In this document: piece by piece, positions 1-5,290 of the stretch
Position numbering within the stretch: the stretch's first letter is position 1
Layout: each line of letters begins with the position of its first letter
Made by a program: the position numbers and the translations under genes
The notes under the pieces: model-generated
Told to the model about the DNA's origin: nothing
What the model saw: the letters and a program-made list of their open reading frames with translations, nothing else
Database searches by the model: none
NCBI GenBank assembly: GCA_007118525.1
Contig: SKRK01000218.1
Span: 1 to 5,304 of the forward strand
Reading direction: 5' to 3'
Length of the DNA stretch: 5,304 nt
DNA from: Balneolaceae bacterium
GTDB taxonomy: Bacteria > Bacteroidota > Rhodothermia > Balneolales > Balneolaceae

Positions 1-16
1 CCCCCTTCGAAGGGGG
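1..16. repeat. Perfect 16-bp palindrome at the left window edge
   Basis: CCCCCTTCGAAGGGGG is its own reverse complement and can fold into a GC-rich hairpin with a tight CG-centred loop. No T-run follows on the plus strand (ACATTTAATC), so it is not a textbook intrinsic terminator in that direction. It is cut by the window edge, so its minus-strand T-run and any longer repeat unit cannot be seen. It may be the 3' hairpin of a gene to the left or one unit of a REP-like intergenic repeat. Confidence 0.6.
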
Positions 17-106
17 ACATTTAATCTTATATCAAACTCACCTTAAAGAAGACAAAAAGCGTCAGCCTTTTCCGGTATGGAATAGATTATAAACCTCTTT
101 TCTTTC

Positions 107-124
107 TCGATTTAAATCGATTTA
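107..124. repeat. 14-bp palindrome combined with a 10-bp-period direct repeat
   Basis: TCGATTTAAATCGA (107-120) is a perfect palindrome. Its first eight bases, TCGATTTA, recur at 117-124, giving two direct copies exactly 10 bp apart, about one helical turn. It lies 70-85 bp upstream of the beta-barrel gene and just upstream of the promoter candidate, a suitable place for an activator or repressor site. AT-rich DNA produces such patterns by chance fairly often, so a regulatory role is inference. Confidence 0.35.
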
Positions 125-158
125 TTGCTGTAACAATTATCATAGAGATTTCTCTTTG
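125..158 (+). promoter_or_regulatory. Candidate Bacteroidota-type promoter of the beta-barrel gene
   Basis: TTG at 125-127 is followed 23 bp later by TCTCTTTG at 151-158. The second element matches the Bacteroidota -7 consensus TAnnTTTG except for C in place of A. The spacing is at the long end of the range reported for such promoters (TTG, 17-23 bp, TAnnTTTG). The only TTTG between the left edge and the start codon is this one. Transcription would start near 165, leaving a leader of about 27 nt. No good sigma70 TTGACA/TATAAT pair is visible. Confidence 0.25.
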
Positions 159-161
159 ATA
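138..161. promoter_or_regulatory. 24-bp operator-like dyad overlapping the promoter candidate
   Basis: The left arm TATCATAGAGA (138-148) and the reverse complement of the right arm TCTCTTTGATA (151-161) agree at 10 of 11 positions, around a 2-bp TT spacer. The right arm covers the putative -7 element TCTCTTTG. A protein bound here would block polymerase, so this would suit a dimeric repressor. The regulator is unknown, and the operator role is inferred from symmetry and position only. Confidence 0.35.
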
Positions 162-191
162 GGGACACCATAAACATAATAAAGAGAACCA

Positions 192-815
192 ATGAAAAAT
201 ATCATTCTACCCATAGTTACGGCTGTGATGCTTCTGTTTTCAGGAATGCTGCATACAGCAAATGCACAAAACCCGGTCAGTTTCGGGTTGAAAGGAGGCA
301 TAAATATATCAAACTTTACGGGTTCGGATTTTGATTATGATGCCAGAACAGGCATCGTGGTTGGAGCTGTTGCTGCTATTTCACTTCCCGCACTGCCAAT
401 CGGTATCGAAACCGGTCTGTTTTACTCCCAAAAGGGGGCAGAAGTGAGTGAAGAGGGAATAACAGGCGCTATTAAAGTGGATTATATTGAAGTACCCCTG
501 CTGGCTAAAATTAACCTTGGCCCTCCCGGCCCCATTCAGCCACATCTGATGGTTGGCCCTTATGTTGGTTTTAATATCAATGCTGAGTCAGAGATCAGTG
601 GAAATGGCATGGCTATTTCCGGCGACATCAGTGATGATACGAAAAGCACGGAGTTTGGTGGAATTGCCGCTTTGGGGGTTGATTTCAATTTGGGATTAAC
701 CAAGCTGAACGCACAGTTAAGATACAGCTATGGATTTTCTTCAGTATTTGAAACTGACTTTGATGATGGTGAAAAAAATGCAGCGCTATCCATCACTGTT
801 GGTATTATGTTTTAA
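192..815 (+). CDS. PorT-like outer-membrane beta-barrel protein
   Basis: This 207-aa protein is predicted to be exported by Sec and inserted in the outer membrane by the BAM machinery. Residues 1-25 form a signal peptide: K at position 2, a hydrophobic core at about 4-20, and cleavage after A-N-A (23-25), leaving about 182 aa. The mature part reads like the OMP_b-brl_2/PorT-like family. It has a glycine-rich first strand GLKGGINISNF (32-42), YSQKGAE (78-84), YIEVPLLAKI (98-107), VGPYVG (121-126), LRYSYGF (176-182) and a last strand ending in phenylalanine (198-207), the usual BAM signal. Alternating hydrophobic strands and Gly/Asp-rich loops fit about eight strands. The ATG has a weak purine-rich AAAGAG at 181-186. 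The gene is monocistronic, with its own terminator. Members of this family are rarely characterised; no enzymatic residues are visible and no specific function can be assigned. Confidence 0.88.
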   Translation: MKNIILPIVTAVMLLFSGMLHTANAQNPVSFGLKGGINISNFTGSDFDYDARTGIVVGAVAAISLPALPIGIETGLFYSQKGAEVSEEGITGAIKVDYIEVPLLAKINLGPPGPIQPHLMVGPYVGFNINAESEISGNGMAISGDISDDTKSTEFGGIAALGVDFNLGLTKLNAQLRYSYGFSSVFETDFDDGEKNAALSITVGIMF

Positions 816-836
816 TAAATAGTTGTGTATCAGAAG

Positions 837-866
837 AAAAACCCCGATTTATCACCGGGGTTTTTT
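837..866 (+). terminator. Intrinsic terminator after the beta-barrel gene
   Basis: AAAAACCCCG (837-846) pairs perfectly with CGGGGTTTTT (856-865) around the 9-nt loop ATTTATCAC, and the T-run continues to 866. It starts 21 bp after the stop codon of the beta-barrel gene. The A-run on the left arm gives a minus-strand T-run as well, so the structure could work in both directions, although no convergent gene is present here. It separates the beta-barrel gene from the transporter genes. Confidence 0.9.
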
Positions 867-892
867 AATATCTGTGAACCTCTGAAAGCTGA

Positions 893-2455
893 ATGAATAG
901 AGGTATGCTTACCAAATTACTTTACCTAAACTGGAAACTATTCCTGGCCCGGCTCACAAACCTGCAAACGGTTTTATTGGTGGGTTACGGTCTGTTCCTG
1001 CTCATCATGCTTGTGAACCTGATGGGTACAGCACTCATCGTCATATTTCTCGACAGCACCTCAAGCCTTCAGGTAGATCTTCCATGGTTAACCCCTGAAA
1101 TCCACCAGCTTATTCTGCTTACCTTTGCAACAGTTTTTTGGATATTGCACTTCTCTTTTACAAGCACCCGGCTGCTGAATATGGAAGAGAACAGGAAGTT
1201 GCTTGCTCTTGGATATCCGGCCGGTAAACTCTCCCGGCACCTCAACCTGATGTGCCTTTATCACCCGGTAAACGTGATCTACAACCTTACCTGGCTGGTT
1301 TTTCTCTCACTTCAGATCAACAGCTATTGGAATGTCCCCATTTTGGTGGCGGCTGTACTGCTCAATTATGGCATGATCTACTCTATTAAACACCGCTTTC
1401 TGCACATGGTAGAGAAGCGATTTAAAATTGTGGTGTTCAGCTTTGTTTTTGTAGTGTTTGGAGTGATCTCATCTATGGCAATTATTTCCCGTCAAACACA
1501 AATGATTCTGAGTGAAGTTGCCATTCAGCTGTCACAGCTCATTGATGTTCTGCTTTGGCTGCCGGGAGGGTTGCTCTATAGTGCAGCTACTTACGAGCAT
1601 GAGCTTCTGCTTACAGCCACTCTTCTCTTTTTTCTTATACTTACTACTATTCTTGTGTTTCGCGACCACTACCATAAAACCATTGAAGGGCTGATGAGGC
1701 CTATGTCGATGAAAGTGAAAAAGGAGGTTAGCCGTCTTTGGATATTTCTTCGCAAGTGGTTCGGTTCCAATGCGGGAAAGTACTACTACTATGTGATGAC
1801 TCATCCATATAATAAACTGCAGCTGTTTGCCATTGCACTCATACCGCTGATCTATATCCCCATTCTTCTGATGGTCGATTTTGGTGTCATCTCTATGATA
1901 CTGATTGCCACGATGCTGGCCGCTATCCCCGTTGCCCTTTTGGGTATGGTTATGGCAAATATGTTTGGATATGAACATCGAGAGCTCCTGTTGCACCTTC
2001 AGTTGCCGGTGCCGTTTGAGCGGCAGTTAAAAGAGCGATTTCTGGGTATTATCACAATTCCGCTTTTCATTTTTTATGCCATCACTATTTTTGAACTGAT
2101 CAAACTGCCACAGCTTGGATCGGTATTTTCGATCTATATTGCCAATACGTTCTTTTTTCTTTGTTTTATGTTGGTTTTCTTATGGAGTTCCTTCTATCAA
2201 TATCAGAAAGCGAGCTACAGTTCTTTCAGTTTTAAGCATCCGATTATTCCACAAAAAGTAACATTTACGATGTCGTCAGCCATTTTTATCTTGGGGTATT
2301 CTGTGTTTGTGCCATTGGGAGACTGGAATTCGTACCGTTTGTGGGTAATGACAGGGCTTATTTTTGCAATCGCACTCTATATATGGCGTAATTTTGATCT
2401 TTTGGCAAAGGCATTTAAAAACAGAATTCTGAATCAGTTGTGGAACGATTTTTAA
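893..2455 (+). CDS. ABC-2-like transporter permease, first paralog
   Basis: This 520-aa polytopic inner-membrane protein is probably the membrane part of an ABC transporter, because its paralog and an ABC ATPase follow directly. About 11-12 hydrophobic segments are visible, at roughly 26-53, 71-91, 125-143, 147-165, 178-198, 236-256, 309-328, 330-356, 382-403, 409-433, 456-474 and 480-498. A charged, probably cytoplasmic stretch (257-307) splits it into halves. Motifs shared with the next gene are ENRKLLALG.PAGKL (99-113), HPVN (124-127), GKY.Y....HPY.K.Q (295-310), NMFG.E.RELLL.LQ.PV (356-373), PIIP (450-453) and a C-terminal QLWN. The E-R-LL-P elements at 99-109 and 361-372 look like the same coupling motif in each half, so it may be a fused pair of half-permeases. 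The start is uncertain: ATG 905 (preceded by AGAGG) aligns with the paralog's start, while ATG 893 gives the longest form. The substrate is unknown. I could not confirm a named family; a DUF5687-type profile should be tested. Confidence 0.82.
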   Translation: MNRGMLTKLLYLNWKLFLARLTNLQTVLLVGYGLFLLIMLVNLMGTALIVIFLDSTSSLQVDLPWLTPEIHQLILLTFATVFWILHFSFTSTRLLNMEENRKLLALGYPAGKLSRHLNLMCLYHPVNVIYNLTWLVFLSLQINSYWNVPILVAAVLLNYGMIYSIKHRFLHMVEKRFKIVVFSFVFVVFGVISSMAIISRQTQMILSEVAIQLSQLIDVLLWLPGGLLYSAATYEHELLLTATLLFFLILTTILVFRDHYHKTIEGLMRPMSMKVKKEVSRLWIFLRKWFGSNAGKYYYYVMTHPYNKLQLFAIALIPLIYIPILLMVDFGVISMILIATMLAAIPVALLGMVMANMFGYEHRELLLHLQLPVPFERQLKERFLGIITIPLFIFYAITIFELIKLPQLGSVFSIYIANTFFFLCFMLVFLWSSFYQYQKASYSSFSFKHPIIPQKVTFTMSSAIFILGYSVFVPLGDWNSYRLWVMTGLIFAIALYIWRNFDLLAKAFKNRILNQLWNDF

Positions 2456-2499
2456 TGAGAGCTCTATCAGTTTTGAAATTTATTGAGAGCCATGTTTAA
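2455..2499 (+). other. 14-codon mini-ORF bridging the two permease genes
   Basis: ATG 2455-2457 overlaps the TAA stop of the first permease gene by one base (TAATG). The frame runs 14 codons to TAA 2497-2499, ending just inside the second permease gene, whose ATG is at 2492. The geometry would let ribosomes finishing the first permease restart and be delivered to the second start. The peptide has no recognisable features and no Shine-Dalgarno sequence of its own. It could equally be a chance frame in the 36-bp spacer, so I do not call it a gene. Confidence 0.2.
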
Positions 2500-4036
2500 G
2501 CTATTTGTAACCTTAAACGTTAGGCTTTGGTGGAGATCGCTCAGAGGGATTGAGATCGGGGCGATTCTTTTTTACTCTATTTTCCTGTTGTTAATACTGG
2601 GGCAGTTTATCGGAATCGCCATTACGTTGTTATTTGCAACCGATTTGGAGGTGGTTCAGGAGGCATATCCGTGGTTAACTGCGGATGTACAGCTGATGTT
2701 TAACCTGATCTTCATCAATCTGTTCTGGTTTACCCAGCTCTTTTTTACAAAAATCAGCCGGCTTAGAATTAACGACAACCGCAAGCTGTTGGCTTTGGGA
2801 ATGCCGGCCGGGAAACTGGTAAATTTTCTGAATATGGCGGGTTTCTTTCATCCCGTAAATCTGCTTTTTAATGTAATCTGGCTCTTCTACCTCGGCCTTC
2901 TCACGGAAACATATCAGCAGTTTTTTGCCGTCCTATTGTTGATTATTGTAAACTATGGCATCATCAACTCCTTTAAATGGAGGTTTAAACTCTTTACGGA
3001 AGAGAATCTGAAATGGGTAAACGGGATGCTGGGCATCTCTGTAGTAATGCTTATCCTCTTTTCAACCGCCATGGATGTTCGTACCTATTTTGAGCAGCCG
3101 GAACTGATAGCATTAAATGTAAACCAGTGGCTGGTTTACACACCGGGATCATTTTTCTACTGGATGTCTCACGATGTAACCAGTAATACGGCAATTTGGG
3201 TATCTATTGTGGTTTTTGCGGGATTGATACTGCTTTTGAATAAAGATTTGAGCGAACACACAAAGCATGCCCTTTTAAAGCCATTGGCGTCAGCCAAATC
3301 TGCCTCAGATGATTCCAACCAGATCTCCTTTTTTATTAAATGGCTGGGCCATCAAGGGGGTAAATACTTCTACAGCGTCTGGAATCACCCATACAGCAAA
3401 ACACAGTTTTTGCTCACCTATGTACTTGTTATTCCCTATATCATCCTGATGAACGACGGTACAGCTGTGGGAAACTACATGGTTGCTGTTTTTCTGGCTC
3501 TGATGCCGGTACTCTTTTTGATGGTGATGCTTACCAATATGTTTGGATTTGAGAACCGTGAACTTCTTCTCTCACTGCAGGCACCGGTTAACTACAACAC
3601 CATTATTCGCGAACGGTTTGTATCTGCACTGAAAATCTCACAAGTTGCTATGCTTACCGTTTTAATCGCTGTACCTTTTTTCTTTGATACCATTATTACC
3701 ATAATTCAAATATTATGTGGTGTAATATTTATCACCATCGTGTTTCTTCACTATGTACTTCACAGTTGTATTGACAACTATAAAAAAATTGAAGATGTGA
3801 GCCTGATGTCGGTTTCCAACCCAATTATTCCTGCTTCGGTTACATTTACGAGTATGTTTATTGTGATGGTGCTTGGAGTGTTCACCTTTATTATTTTGGA
3901 ACAGAATCAATGGGTTCATATCCTGATACTGGTTATCGCAAATATTTTTATGGGATTTTGGTTCATCAAAAAATTTAAAACAATCTCTAAACCGTTTAAG
4001 TCGAAAGTGATCCCTCAATTATGGAACGAGCTTTAA
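2492..4036 (+). CDS. ABC-2-like transporter permease, second paralog
   Basis: This 514-aa polytopic membrane protein is clearly paralogous along its full length to the preceding gene. It shares DNRKLLALG.PAGKL (95-109), HPVN (120-123), GKY.Y....HPY.K.Q (290-305), NMFG.E.RELLL.LQ.PV (349-366), PIIP (444-447) and the C-terminal QLWNEL. Hydrophobic segments lie at about 22-50, 66-86, 121-138, 143-160, 178-194, 234-250, 306-321, 328-350, 382-399, 402-423, 449-468 and 475-491. The soluble stretch at 251-300 matches the mid-protein break of its partner. ATG 2492 is preferred: it aligns with the paralog and has GAGAG two bases upstream, whereas the three-codon-longer form would need TTG 2483. The gene starts 36 bp after the first permease gene, and its last 16 bp contain the ATPase start. 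It probably forms a membrane complex with the first permease or is an alternative partner of the ATPase. The substrate is unknown. Confidence 0.83.
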   Translation: MFKLFVTLNVRLWWRSLRGIEIGAILFYSIFLLLILGQFIGIAITLLFATDLEVVQEAYPWLTADVQLMFNLIFINLFWFTQLFFTKISRLRINDNRKLLALGMPAGKLVNFLNMAGFFHPVNLLFNVIWLFYLGLLTETYQQFFAVLLLIIVNYGIINSFKWRFKLFTEENLKWVNGMLGISVVMLILFSTAMDVRTYFEQPELIALNVNQWLVYTPGSFFYWMSHDVTSNTAIWVSIVVFAGLILLLNKDLSEHTKHALLKPLASAKSASDDSNQISFFIKWLGHQGGKYFYSVWNHPYSKTQFLLTYVLVIPYIILMNDGTAVGNYMVAVFLALMPVLFLMVMLTNMFGFENRELLLSLQAPVNYNTIIRERFVSALKISQVAMLTVLIAVPFFFDTIITIIQILCGVIFITIVFLHYVLHSCIDNYKKIEDVSLMSVSNPIIPASVTFTSMFIVMVLGVFTFIILEQNQWVHILILVIANIFMGFWFIKKFKTISKPFKSKVIPQLWNEL

Positions 4037-4782
4037 TTATTCAAAAACTTACCAAGGCTTATGATAAAGAGCCTGTATTAAAAGAGCTTGATCTTGAAGT
4101 GCCTGCCGGAGGGATTTTTGGATTAATTGGTCCAAACGGGGCAGGAAAGAGTACGCTGATTGGTATTCTCACGGGATTACTTGACTACAGAGAGGGCTCT
4201 ATCGTTATTAACGGATTGGATTATAATTCATCAAACGAGATTGAGATAAAGAAGGATGTAGCATCTGTACTGCAACCGCCGCTCTTGTTTGAGAACTTTA
4301 CAAGCTATGAATTTGTAACCTATGTTTGTGAAATGTATGGTATGGGCAGTTCCGGTTTAGATGAGAAAATTACATCGCTATTCAGCTATTTTGAAATTGA
4401 TGAGTTTACCCACGTTAAAACCAAGCAGCTTTCATCCGGCAGCCGCAAGAAACTCGCTTTTTGTGCTGCCATTCTTACCGAACCAAAGCTTCTCTTTTTG
4501 GATGAACCGTTTGAGAGTGTGGATGTAATCTCAATCGGAAGGATGAAGAGTGTGCTGAGAAGACTGAAGGAGAAGGGTACCACGATTTTCATTACCAGCC
4601 ATATTTTGGAAGTGGTTGAGAATCTTTGTGATGACATTGCCATTCTGCACAAGGGGAAAATTCTCGCTTACCTTGATGCCAAAACCCGCCGTGAGCTCGA
4701 AAAGGATTCAAACCTGAGCGAAATTTTCGAGCAGTATGTAGAAGTAAAATCGGCCAAAGAGGGTTTGTTGAACTGGTTATAG
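4021..4782 (+). CDS. ABC transporter ATP-binding protein
   Basis: This 253-aa nucleotide-binding subunit hydrolyses ATP on the cytoplasmic face to drive the two upstream permeases. All core elements are present in order: Walker A GPNGAGKST (37-45), Q-loop Q85, signature LSSGS (137-141), Walker B LLFLDEP (157-163) with catalytic E162, D-loop SVD (166-168) and switch H194. Size and pattern fit the single-domain ATPases of ABC-2-type exporters (CcmA/NatA-like). Two positions are atypical: LSSGS replaces the usual LSGGQ, and SVD replaces the common GLD or ALD, while the glycine and aspartate thought most important remain. The C-terminal 40 or so residues are a short extension of unknown role. ATG 4021 lies inside the permease frame, with a 16-bp overlap and no Shine-Dalgarno sequence, so expression probably depends on translation of the permease. 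The next residues (ALIIQKLTKAY) form the normal first strand, supporting this start. Confidence 0.95.
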   Translation: MERALIIQKLTKAYDKEPVLKELDLEVPAGGIFGLIGPNGAGKSTLIGILTGLLDYREGSIVINGLDYNSSNEIEIKKDVASVLQPPLLFENFTSYEFVTYVCEMYGMGSSGLDEKITSLFSYFEIDEFTHVKTKQLSSGSRKKLAFCAAILTEPKLLFLDEPFESVDVISIGRMKSVLRRLKEKGTTIFITSHILEVVENLCDDIAILHKGKILAYLDAKTRRELEKDSNLSEIFEQYVEVKSAKEGLLNWL

Positions 4783-4799
4783 GATCTGAAAACAGATTC
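4782..4799 (+). other. Weak hairpin just after the ATPase stop
   Basis: GGATCTG (4782-4788; 4782 is the last base of the stop codon) can pair with CAGATTC (4793-4799) around an AAAA loop, giving seven pairs with one G-U. No T-run follows, so it is not a standard intrinsic terminator. It may protect the 3' end of the transporter mRNA or be chance. No better plus-strand terminator for the operon is visible before the palindrome cluster. Confidence 0.3.
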
Positions 4800-4878
4800 G
4801 GTATTGAAAAACCTGCCCGTTTAGGGGGATATGATTTGGATATTTATCTGGATTTTGTGTTAAGAGACTGTTGTTAAT

Positions 4879-4936
4879 TTCCCCGGTACCCCCTCGATAC
4901 TGGTTTGAGCGTTGAAATAAATCCCGCCTCGGGGAA
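4879..4936. repeat. Inverted repeat TTCCCCG/CGGGGAA
   Basis: TTCCCCG (4879-4885) and CGGGGAA (4930-4936) are perfect 7-bp inverted copies 44 bp apart. The left arm runs into a second small palindrome, GGTACC (4885-4890). This pair opens the palindrome cluster and could mark its left boundary. The long spacing makes a simple RNA hairpin weak. Confidence 0.4.
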
Positions 4937-4955
4937 TAACGGATACCGCAACTGA

Positions 4956-4974
4956 CCCGGCGCTGCGCACCGGG
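4956..4974. repeat. GC-rich hairpin CCCGG/CCGGG
   Basis: CCCGG (4956-4960) pairs with CCGGG (4970-4974) around the 9-nt loop CGCTGCGCA. The segment is much more GC-rich than the coding DNA to its left, which suggests an origin different from the operon. No T-run follows on either strand. Confidence 0.45.
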
Positions 4975-4984
4975 CTGTGGTGTT

Positions 4985-5001
4985 GAACGCCTTCAGTGTT
5001 C
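4985..5001. repeat. Imperfect palindrome GAACGC/GTGTTC
   Basis: GAACGC (4985-4990) pairs with GTGTTC (4996-5001) around CTTCA, with one G-U pair in the plus-strand RNA. It follows the CCCGG hairpin after 10 bp. Its AACGCCTTCAGTGTT core resembles the GACACCGAAGGTGTC hairpin read on the opposite strand (GACACCTTCGGTGTC), suggesting related repeat units. Confidence 0.4.
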
Positions 5002-5097
5002 TGGCATCCAACCTTTGAGTGTCGCCGAAAATGAATAGATCTATATCCAAAGAGGGCACTACATGATAGTCACTTTTCAGGCTCAGATTTATTGCCC

Positions 5098-5118
5098 AAA
5101 AAAGACACCGAAGGTGTC
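5098..5118 (-). terminator. Terminator-like hairpin on the minus strand
   Basis: GACACC (5104-5109) and GGTGTC (5113-5118) are perfect 6-bp inverted arms around GAA. Read on the minus strand, the stem has a TTC loop and is followed directly by six T residues (5103 to 5098). This is the form of an intrinsic terminator for leftward transcription from beyond the right edge. It may instead be one unit of the palindrome cluster. No minus-strand gene is visible in the window to be terminated. Confidence 0.4.
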
Positions 5119-5129
5119 AGATATCAGAG

Positions 5130-5162
5130 CCACGGGTAGGTCATTCATGGGCAAACCCGTGG
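5130..5162. repeat. Inverted repeat CCACGGGT/ACCCGTGG
   Basis: CCACGGGT (5130-5137) and ACCCGTGG (5155-5162) are perfect 8-bp inverted copies with a 17-nt loop. This is among the strongest stems in the cluster and starts 12 bp after the GACACC hairpin. Similar CCACGGGT/ACCCGTGG arms are, as I recall, common in intergenic repeats of Bacteroidota and related genomes; a genome search is needed to confirm repetition here. Confidence 0.6.
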
Positions 5163-5182
5163 TAAAATGATTCACCCTATCC

Positions 5183-5233
5183 AAAAACCTCCGCCCGGAT
5201 TTAGGCAGAAGCAAGACGGTAATTCGGAGGTTT
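5183..5233. repeat. Inverted repeat AAACCTCCG/CGGAGGTTT, terminator-like on the minus strand
   Basis: AAACCTCCG (5185-5193) and CGGAGGTTT (5225-5233) are perfect 9-bp inverted copies separated by 31 nt. On the minus strand the second arm runs into five T residues (5187 to 5183), so it could act as a leftward terminator, although the loop is long. The loop contains GGATTTAG (5197-5204), which recurs at 5242-5249 just outside the right arm. Confidence 0.5.
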
Positions 5234-5255
5234 CCACAACGGGATTTAGAAATGC

Positions 5256-5269
5256 CAGAAAGGCTTCTG
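5256..5269. repeat. Small hairpin CAGAA/TTCTG
   Basis: CAGAA (5256-5260) pairs with TTCTG (5265-5269) around AGGC. It is the last visible palindrome of the cluster. Arms this short occur often by chance, so it matters only for its place in the series. Confidence 0.3.
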
Positions 5270-5290
5270 ATTAATTCATTGCCAAATCAC

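Noticed and set aside
1512..1694. 60-codon plus-strand frame within the first permease gene
   Set aside because: Out-of-frame shadow; the hydrophobic, Cys/Phe/Ser-rich peptide mirrors the T-rich codons of the membrane protein.
1532..1996. 154-codon minus-strand frame within the first permease gene
   Set aside because: His/Lys/Gln-rich low-quality peptide fully antisense to a well-supported membrane protein; a shadow frame.
3713..4018. 101-codon minus-strand frame within the second permease gene
   Set aside because: Antisense shadow, rich in Asn, His and Lys, with no domain signal.
893..4036. Assigning the permeases to DUF5687 or another named family
   Set aside because: Size, topology and adjacent ATPase would fit, but I cannot confirm any family-specific motif without a profile search.
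4386..4652. 88-codon minus-strand frame within the ATPase gene
   Set aside because: Antisense to the signature and Walker B region, which is plainly coding on the plus strand.
192..4782. Beta-barrel protein as outer-membrane exit channel of the transporter
   Set aside because: An intrinsic terminator separates the genes, small PorT-like barrels are not known export channels, and no periplasmic adaptor gene is present. Adjacency alone is not enough.
4814..4830. Possible terminator CCC-GTTTA-GGG after the operon
   Set aside because: Only three base pairs and no T-run; too weak to call.
4874..5059. 61-codon minus-strand frame
   Set aside because: It overlaps three inverted repeats of the palindrome cluster, has no recognisable domain or start context, and reads like translated repeat DNA. 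I treat it as non-coding.
4879..5269. CRISPR array
   Set aside because: The repeats are inverted, differ in sequence and are irregularly spaced; no direct repeat of 20 or more bases recurs and no cas gene is present.
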